DNA from: Dinochytrium kinnereticum
Taxonomy: Eukaryota; Chytridiomycota; Chytridiomycetes; Chytridiales; Chytridiaceae
NCBI GenBank assembly: GCA_027604005.1
Contig: JADGJT010000050.1
Location: 10,675-74,674 of the forward strand
Direction: 5' to 3'
DNA: 64,000 nt
Part shown: positions 57,525-64,000 of the stretch, piece by piece
How the letters are laid out: the number at the start of each line of letters is the position of its first letter
Position numbering within the stretch: position 1 is the stretch's first letter
Program-made: the position numbers and the translations under genes
Notes under the pieces: generated by a model
Told to the model about the DNA's origin: nothing
Seen by the model: only the letters and a program-made list of their open reading frames with translations
Databases searched by the model: none

Positions 57525-58567
57525 ATGAATCCCCTAATCCTCATCCTCACCATCGATCACCTCGACCTGCAGTCTCTGCTGACCACATCGCGCGTCTGCA
57601 GGACCTGGAACAGACTTATAACCTCATCTCCAGCCTCCGCATCCCGCTGGTCATCCCTCCTGACTCACCTCTCAACCTGCCCATCACAACCATCAGACCA
57701 GCCCTCCCCATCCACTGGTCTCACATCCACTCCCTCAAATGCAAATCAAGTCCCAGAGGCACCCCCAGCAGACTCAACGGCCAGTGCGACGACTGCCATG
57801 GGCCGCTATATTCAGTATCATCGGGCTCACCTACTGCATGGGAATCTCATGAAACTCTTGGAGTCTTATGATGTCGCGCCGTTGGTGCCTGGCGAAAAGG
57901 TTGAGAAGGAGATCGTTATCGACAATGGCAGTACGATTATGATGCCGGAAGGGATCAGAAGATTCTTGGAGTTTAAGGATGTATTTCGGTTCGCCTTTCA
58001 GATCTTTCCTACCAACAATCGGTTCCTGAAGGTTTCCGAATGGCAGTGGTTTGGAAAGTTAGGGAATGGCTTGAGGAAATATGGAGACGTTATGGCAAAG
58101 TTGTGAGTGGTGTTGGACCTCCAGCCTTTTTTTCTCACTGACTGTTGGCAATTAATCCGATACAAAGCATGGACGAGAATCAAGGCTGTTGCTACTGGTT
58201 CATCATTCTCTCCACGAAAGACCCTCATCCTGACCCTCCTGTCTTTGTCGGCCAAGTTTACCCTTTGGATGAGATGGAGTCGGATACTATCGATGGGGAA
58301 ACACTTCGCCCTGGTGACGACCAGATTGCAGGGGAAGTAACGCTGACTAACTTGAGATGGAGTGATTTTTGGGTTGAGTACGCTCGAGAGGGGCTGGAAT
58401 GGCATAAGCAGGAGGGGTTTTGTTATATCAAGGGATTGATGAAGGATGGCGTGGTACTAGAGAGTGATGAAGATGAGGGAGTCGTCGAGGACGATCAAGA
58501 AGAAGAAGAGGAGAACCTAGAGAGTGGTGGAGACGACAATCTAGACGACGATGGGGAAGAGCGTTAG
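57525..58567 (+). CDS. F-box protein
   Basis: Two exons, 57525-58102 and 58168-58567 (978 nt, 325 residues), joined in phase. The N-terminal 35 residues are an F-box: NPLILILTIDHLDLQSLLTT with CRTWNRLI, the Leu/Trp pattern that binds Skp1 in SCF ubiquitin ligases. A Ser/Pro-rich linker follows, then a folded part containing YIQYHRAHLLHGNLMKLLES, FLKVSEWQWFGKLGNGLRKY, GCCYWFIILSTKDPHPDPPV and NLRWSDFWVEYAREGLEW. This may be the substrate-binding domain but I cannot name it. The C-terminus is an acidic run (EDDQEEEEENLESGGDDN). No WD40 or LRR is present. Confidence 0.75.
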
Positions 58568-58658
58568 TTGTGCTATGGAAGGCCATTGGAAGCTTCAAGT
58601 TATTTCCCTCGATCTCATCGATTTCTTCTTTCAATACATTGAACATTTTCGTTGGTCT

Positions 58659-59086
58659 ATGTCTGTTGCGAACCATATGCGTTTATTTACAGCGATGCTT
58701 CATGCCATCATTAGTGTTTGGCCGTACACGAGACTTCCAGTAAAGACGTCTGCAGCAGGCTTCTACATTCCATTTCCCATCACAGCTAAAGCATTCCCCG
58801 ACGCGTTCTTCGTAGATACGTGGGGGGTTGAAGTTGCTAGATTGTGTGTTAAGAAAGCGTGAGTGTTTTCTTTGTCTTTTGTTTCATGGCTATCATTTTT
58901 TTGGTTTGAAAGAAAGATCCCCTTTAATCACTGGCTCCTTTTTTTTTTTTAATAATTTAAAACAGTTCACGCGGAGGGATTGGTCTTGTAGGCTTTTTTG
59001 GAACCTCGATGATGAAATTAGTTACCAAGTCTCGTCCTAGTGCTGTTACTCAACCTCTTCAAGATCCGTTCGATGTCGCTCTTTAA
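58659..59086 (+). CDS. Candidate small two-exon protein (106 residues), unknown
   Basis: Exon 58659-58858 starts MSVANHMRLFTAMLHAII and ends at a GTGAGT donor; exon 58966-59086 follows AACAG and ends at TAA. The two parts join in phase 2 and the total (321 nt) is divisible by three. The protein reads well: GFYIPFPITAKAFPDAFF, DTWGVEVARLCVKKASRGG, LVGFFGTSMMKLVTKSRPS, ending DPFDVAL. A mildly hydrophobic Gly-rich patch may touch membrane. I cannot place it in a family; it may also be a fragment of a longer gene whose upstream part is lost. Located 90 bp after the F-box stop. Confidence 0.4.
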
Positions 59087-60964
59087 GCCGCCTTTCAGGA
59101 TTAGGAGCCACTCGTAAATCATTCGATTCCTTGCAACGAATTTGCGAATCACGCGATTTGTTTGAATGCCGCTGCTGCTTACGACACTATAAAGAACTTG
59201 ATCGTTACGAGCTCCTCTGTTGCCGATTAAATACCTCCCTTGTACAGATTGAGGAGACCACGGATGTGCCTAGTGCGCTTCACTCTGTCTTCTTATATAC
59301 TACCGGCATACATTTGATTTACACGTCTTTGACCATTACTATCGCTGCTTCCGTCTCCAACGTTGATATCGATACAACTTCCGTCATGCATGTGACCCCC
59401 TCGACCTCTACAACCCACCCTGACGAAGCCATCATCGAGTCTTCTTCTCCCGCGCCTCTCACCACCTAGAAAGATGACATACCATCACTTTTGTATCAAA
59501 TCCCGGGACACTCGCCACCTCGAACGACACAACTATTACCTTAACGATCCCCGAGTCACTCCATCCTTCTCAGACCACCGAGATCACCTCTTACTCTCGT
59601 CCCACTTCTGACCGTTATTCCATCAACACCAGCTTTATGGTTTTTGAAGACTACTTGACTGCTTTGGATGATGGGGATGAGCGAGGGATCGGGTGGGGCG
59701 GTTTGAAGAGGCAATCTTGTGGGTATGGTTTTGGTTGGAGGTCGGGCATTGTTGGGGAAGCTTTGGGGATTTTTGAGAGGATTATTTGTTGGGGTTTTGA
59801 GTTGCCGAGGTGATTTGGGGTCTTTTGGTTTTTGTTTTGTACCAGTGCACTCTTTCGCCTTTTGTGATTCTAGTTCTTTACCCATTTATATTTTTATGCT
59901 TTCCTTTGAGGTGGTAGAGATTATATTTATTTTCCTTTTTTTGTGGAGATGCGTTAAGGTGTGGGAGACATTATTTTTTTCTTCTTTTTTTATCGAGCCA
60001 ATGTTTCATTTAAAATTACAATTCTCTTGACGCCAATCCTTGATTGCCTAACCTCGCGTATAATAAACCAAGATTAGGCACTTGAAATAGAAGACAGGAA
60101 TATTTTCCTTCTGAAAATGTGTGGTTAACGCCGCCTTTCTAAGTTTCGATGAGCACCATGACATTCAGGAATAAGGTTTCTTGACCAATTTTATCGACAC
60201 GAGTATCCAATACTTGACAGAACCGAAACTCTCGTGAACAGACCGAAAGCCAATACATCCACGTCCAAACATCTCCAGACTGAACGAACCTCTTTGGAAG
60301 CGAACATAAGGATAACAACTCCAAATCCAAAGTGATTCTAGCGATCAAGGTAAGAACTCAAGAGAGCTCAATTATGGAGGAACTTTTCCCTCCTTACCCC
60401 ATGACTACAGCTTCCATGTTACCTACTTAGGAGATGCTTGCTGAGGAGAGTGATATTTGGGGCGGGGTGAGAAGGAGGTTGAATAGGGAAAAGAATGAGA
60501 TGGATGGGGCTGTTTGGGTTAATCGGGATTTGACGGTGCCTTGTGAGTCTCGGGTGGGTATTACAGGGAAGGAGTAGGCCATTTCATGGTGAGTCTCGGG
60601 TGGGTATTTTAGGGAAGAAAGGGTAATTCCGTTGGTCTCTTTTCCATCTTTTTTAGAATGGAGAGGGATGGTATGGTTCTTTCGATCCCAGAACATGCGA
60701 TTATTCAACGCGCTTTAGGTCAGATAAATGTTCATTTCCACACCTTTATTCCATCGATATGTTGGTGCTTGCTGCTCAAGTGATTTTCCATAGAGGCGGG
60801 ACCTGCCCCGTCTCTTTTCATTGCCAAGGTATCGATCATAAGCTGAAAATATCCACAAAAAGGAAAAAGCAAAGAGGAGACACTTGTGCACAGCAGTCGA
60901 AGACGATGACGGATAGTGAAGCATGAAAACCAAACACTGGCGGATGAACTAACAAAGCATTTCG
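59087..60964. other. Gene-poor region with remnant-like open frames
   Basis: About 1.9 kb. Plus-strand Thr/Ser-rich open stretches at about 59240-59469 and, in another frame, 59523-59812 (including RPTSDRYSINTSFMVFEDYL and GIGWGGLKRQSCGYGFGW) look coding but have no start and no clean splice between them. A further frame at about 60430-60576 (after a CTACTTAG acceptor; EMLAEESDIWGGVRRRLNRE) resembles a 3' exon without an upstream gene. A 28-bp imperfect direct repeat lies at 60542-60618. This may be one or two broken genes. Confidence 0.35.
60542..60618 (+). repeat. Imperfect direct repeat, two copies of about 28 bp
   Basis: GTGAGTCTCGGGTGGGTATT occurs at about 60543-60562 and again at about 60592-60611. 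The first is followed by ACAGGGAAG, the second by TTAGGGAAG. The spacer is about 20 bp. The first copy sits at the end of a coding-like frame, so it may reflect a local tandem duplication. Confidence 0.6.
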
Positions 60965-61468
60965 TCACCGGGCCGGCCGGTTACTGCCTCCAGCAAGACC
61001 ATCACCTCCACCGAGCGAGTCCAGCGCTAGGTCATCCCATTTGTCGTCGTCAATGACGGGAAGTTCTGGTATTTAGAGTTAAAAAAGGAGGTTTTGAATG
61101 GGATGGTGAAAAGAATGCACATCCGAAGTAGTTGGAAACTGGGGAAGAAGCTGAAGAAGGAAACAGGGGAAGAGAATTAAGCAGCAAACCTTCCAGTGCC
61201 TCCAAAGAGTCCTGCGGAGGAGTTGAAGGAACCTTTATATCGCCCACAGCGCCCGATGGTTTATCAACGACAATGTCTAATTGCCAAAGGGAGAAAGAAG
61301 ATGACGATGGGTGAGAAGCTGGCGTGCGCGCATGGATGCCCCGAACAGCAGCTCACCGTCGTTGGGCAGCTGGATATCGGTTGTGAGCCATTCTTCGTCG
61401 ATGAGGTCGATGAGGGCGCAGGGGTCTGCGTGCACTGAGAATGAGAAGTGCGCATCGGCGGATCCCAT
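60965..61468 (-). CDS. APC13: Anaphase-promoting complex subunit 13
   Basis: Small APC/C subunit that stabilises the TPR arc of this cell-cycle ubiquitin ligase. Three minus-strand exons: 61468-61357, 61276-61190, about 61065-60965 (300 nt, 99 residues). The Apc13 signature is clear: ALIDLIDEEWLTTDIQLPND joined to DIVVDKPSG (the DExW-LPxEDI-V pattern), then ELPVIDDDKWDDLALDSLGG, matching the conserved KWxDLxLxxL end. Phases 1-1 are consistent and all junctions have standard splice sites. The start is the first ATG after a TTTCAG, so a non-coding 5' exon is possible. Divergent from the LRR gene. Confidence 0.85.
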
Positions 61469-61879
61469 CGCTGAAATGTCGACAATCACAGTAAAACTGT
61501 TTTTTACTTTCTGACATTATTATTATTATTGCAAAACGCCACGAGGTGAAGGGAGCGAGCGAGCGCCAAGGGCAGCCAGCGATTGTGAGCCGGACAACGA
61601 GGTGAGGGAGCAAGAACAGTGAATGGGGCATGCTGCCTCAGCGAACACGGCCAGTTGGGGTTTTTTGAACGGTGTGTGAATGGAGCTGGCTGAAGAGGAG
61701 AGCGCGCGCCGCAGCACCGTGCATCCCGCCCTCACCCGCAGCCTCGCGCGCAGGCCGTCGTCTCTCCGTGAGCCCCCAGGGTCGCTGCTGAAGCTATTCC
61801 TGGACAGGCGTCAGATCTTGCAGCGGCCGTCCAGAAGATATCGCTGGTATATACCAGGGTGTATTTTTTCATCCTTGCG
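61469..61879. other. Divergent promoter region between APC13 and the LRR gene
   Basis: About 410 bases with GC-rich character near 61680-61800. Overlapping open frames exist on both strands but lack splice or family support. The LRR gene's signal peptide may be encoded here if translation begins upstream of 61880. Confidence 0.35.
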
Positions 61880-64000
61880 ATGGCCACCAACTCCTCCTCC
61901 TCCTCGGACTGCAGCAGGGCGTCGGCCGCCTTCCCGTCCCTGCGCATCCCCGCAAACACTACTTCCGCCTGCTGCGGGGTGACCACGCCCTACGAGATCG
62001 TCTGCGACGACAGCAACCGCATCATTTACCTGTGCGTGGCATCCCCCTTGTCCCTGCCTCCACATTGCTGCTGCTGCTGCTGCTGGGCTTCTTTCCCAAG
62101 CACCTCCTCTCTAATCGCTGCTTCTTTTCTCCCCTTATCTTCCTTGCGACTTTCTGGAAATAGCAATGTGTCGAGCACCGGCCTTACTGGCAACTTTCCT
62201 TCGCAGATCTTGCAGATGACCAACCTGATGGGGCTGTACGTTTTATTTGTTTTGGCCATGCCGCCTTACTTTCAACCAAGGAAGCTTACCTCCCTTCCCC
62301 GTCTATTTCACTTATCACCAGATCCATGACACAGAACCAACTCTCTGGGCCCATTCCAGACTTGTCTCGTCTGACCCGTCTGACGCAGCTGTGAGCTTTA
62401 TTTTGCGTGTCTCCCTTCAGACAGTGTTTCTTTTTTTAGCCCTTCCCTTCCCTTCTATCCGCTGATTTTAATTACTCTGCTTGGTATAGGTTTCTTTGGA
62501 CGAACGAGTTCAGTGGGAATGTGCCCACGGGGTTTCCTCCTCAGTTGGAGATTCTGTGAGTTGACCTTTATGACCTTGATGTTTGTGAATTTTGAAGATA
62601 AGAGCTCTGATCTGGCTCGTTTCCTTTTTCTGGGGTCGTGCAGAGACTTATACGGAAATAACCTATCTGGACCTATTCCAAAAGAGCTTGGAGCGCTTCA
62701 AAACTTGTCTTTCCTGTAGGTTGTTTTGTTCTTCCTTTCCTTCTCCCTTCCCCCCCCCCCCCCCTTCCTTTCACTGCGCTGCTGGTGAAGGACTCCCTTT
62801 TCTTTTCCTCTGATAGCCTTCAACATACTTGATTAGTTGTTTTTTTTCTTCTTTTTTCTTAATTTTGATTTCTGTTCCTTATACAATTACTAGGTCCCTC
62901 TCGAGGAATTCGTTGACTGGAAGCCTTCCCCGTGAGCTTGGGAATATGACAGCATTGAGAACTCTGTATGTGTCCTGCTTGGTCGGGAAACCATTCTCTG
63001 AGTTTTGGTTTTTTCTTTTTTCCTGCCTTACTCAAGGTAAACTTCTCATTTTGTTTTCTCGATATATTTAGCCGTGTCTTCAACAATCAACTCAGCGGAA
63101 CCATCCCTGCTGAAATTGGGCAACTTTCGAACTTAGCTGATTTGTAAGTTTGCTCTCCCTTCCGTAACAATTAAGAAAGAAATGAGAGTTGACCCATTGC
63201 GTTTGCAGCGATCTCTTTACGAATAAATTTACTGGCGAGATTCCCACCTCCATCAGCAACCTTTCGTTTTTGACGTTCATGTGAGTTTCGATTTTAGTCA
63301 CCAGCTGTTGTTTTCGTTTGCTCAATGGGCAGAGGATAAGTGCCACGCATTCTCTAATTTGTAATTTGCTGTATTCTTTTGTACAGTAATTTCGGACATA
63401 ACAGACTCTATGGACGCGTCCCGGATCAGCTCAAGAGCCTTACCCGATTGAATTACTTGTGAGTGGCTTCTTTTTCTTTGTTTATACTTTCATATTTGTT
63501 ACTTCTTGGCATCTTGACTCTATAAATATTATTGAGGATGTAGCTTTGTAAAATATTAGTTGTCCGCCCTTAACTCATGTGATCTTATTTTCTGACAATT
63601 GTTTTTATATTCTTGATCTTCCTCGGACTTATAGCTACATTGGTGACAACTTCTTTACTGGGCCCGTACCGGAATTCTTTGTCCAGATTGCAGCAGCAGG
63701 ATCCTGTGAAGGGGGTGGCCTTTGTGCAGAGTGAGTAATTTTTGCTAACCACATATCATCGTATTTGCCTCGTTTATTCCCCTTGCATCTGAGCTAGGTT
63801 GAATTGCATCGGTTTTGAACTTTCGGCCCCTTTTTAAATCTTATACCAGGATCGATGGAAACTGCTTCCAGCCCGATGATATCAAGGGTATCTCAAACCC
63901 ATACGTTTTCAGAAAGTAAGGCCCACTTTCATCTTTCTTGCATAAGATAACAGGACGAGAGAAAATGAGAAACTGACGTCTGTCCTGAACCCCGTCACCC
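61880..64000 (+). CDS. Plant-type leucine-rich-repeat protein, one repeat per exon (partial at right edge)
   Basis: Exons 61880-62031, 62164-62235, 62322-62390, 62490-62555, 62644-62715, 62894-62965, 63072-63143, 63209-63280, 63387-63458, 63635-63730, 63850-63915, continuing off the window. The first exon has an LRR N-cap with Cys residues (DCSRASAAFPSLR, CCGVTTPYEIVCDD). Then each exon encodes one 24-residue repeat of the plant/GP46 type: NVSSTGLTGNFPSQILQMTN, DLYGNNLSGPIPKELGALQN, SLSRNSLTGSLPRELGNMTA, RVFNNQLSGTIPAEIGQLSN, DLFTNKFTGEIPTSISNLSF and NFGHNRLYGRVPDQLKSLTR. A Cys-containing C-cap follows (GSCEGGGLCA, GNCFQPDDI). Expected to be extracellular, perhaps the ectodomain of a receptor or adhesion protein. 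The ATG at 61880 gives no signal peptide, so the true start may be upstream. Confidence 0.88.

Noticed and set aside
61680..61986. Overlapping open frames on both strands at the start of the LRR gene
   Set aside because: They reflect GC-rich sequence around the first LRR exon; none has a domain or splice support, while the plus-strand frame from 61880 joins cleanly to the LRR exons.
1..64000. tRNA, rRNA, CRISPR array or intact transposable element
   Set aside because: I scanned the intergenic stretches for tRNA B-box-like sequence, long terminal or inverted repeats, transposase or reverse-transcriptase motifs and regularly spaced repeats and found none; a covariance-model search could still reveal a small RNA.

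Overview
The window is nuclear DNA from an intron-rich eukaryote, most likely a zoosporic (chytrid-type) fungus. Nearly every gene is cut by short introns of about 50-150 nt with GTRNGT donors and YAG acceptors. The gene set is fungal: Ugo1-type carrier, VOA1/BIG1-type V-ATPase factor, 60-kDa asparaginase with ankyrin repeats, and an M16 protease of the YOL098C type. Two further genes, an LRRC9 orthologue and a CNBD2-like protein, belong to families otherwise tied to cilia and flagella. The species is not named; the assignment is inference from gene content. I rebuilt the exon chains by hand from splice sites, reading phase and family conservation, so boundaries can be off by 1-2 nt, and a few terminal exons are uncertain, as stated in the entries.

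Layout: 1-250 is the 3' end of an unidentified gene. 1228-3844 (+) is a class I histone deacetylase in 16 exons. A minus-strand block follows: CLYBL/CitE-type lyase (5589-4259), U4/U6 snRNP protein PRP3 (8127-5799) and a 19-exon LRRC9 orthologue (14310-8695), with two small candidate genes just upstream. A plus-strand block holds an unknown protein with a Cys-rich N-terminus (15290-16943), a VOA1/BIG1-like V-ATPase factor (17567-18710), nuclear cap-binding protein CBP80 (18897-22619) and an asparaginase-ankyrin protein (23220-26333). Minus strand again: Ugo1/SLC25A46-like carrier (28492-26798) and a TMCO4/DUF726 hydrolase (33212-28791).

A divergent gap of about 1 kb leads to plus-strand genes: CNBD2-like protein (34262-37283), M16-family protease (37910-41849) and a protein made of repeated PGG-SSISFGGE motifs (42105-43633) with a decayed copy of its 3' end downstream. 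On the minus strand lie a secreted proline-rich protein (45230-44436), a rhomboid-like membrane protein (47242-45898) and a 1270-residue Ser/Thr-rich protein (52258-48270). On the plus strand lie a 201-residue coiled-coil protein (52722-53327), an AVL9 trafficking protein (about 53926-56873), an F-box protein (57525-58567) and a small gene (58659-59086). A gene-poor stretch follows, then APC13 (61468-60965, -) divergent from a leucine-rich-repeat gene with one repeat per exon (61880 to the right edge, +).

There is no operon-like logic. The genes are mostly housekeeping functions: chromatin, splicing, cap binding, cell cycle, mitochondrial dynamics, V-ATPase and secretion. The more distinctive parts are the flagellum-linked genes, the exon-per-repeat genes, the micro-exons and start codons isolated on 3-4 nt exons, and several small genes of unknown function. 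I saw no tRNA, rRNA, CRISPR array or intact transposon.
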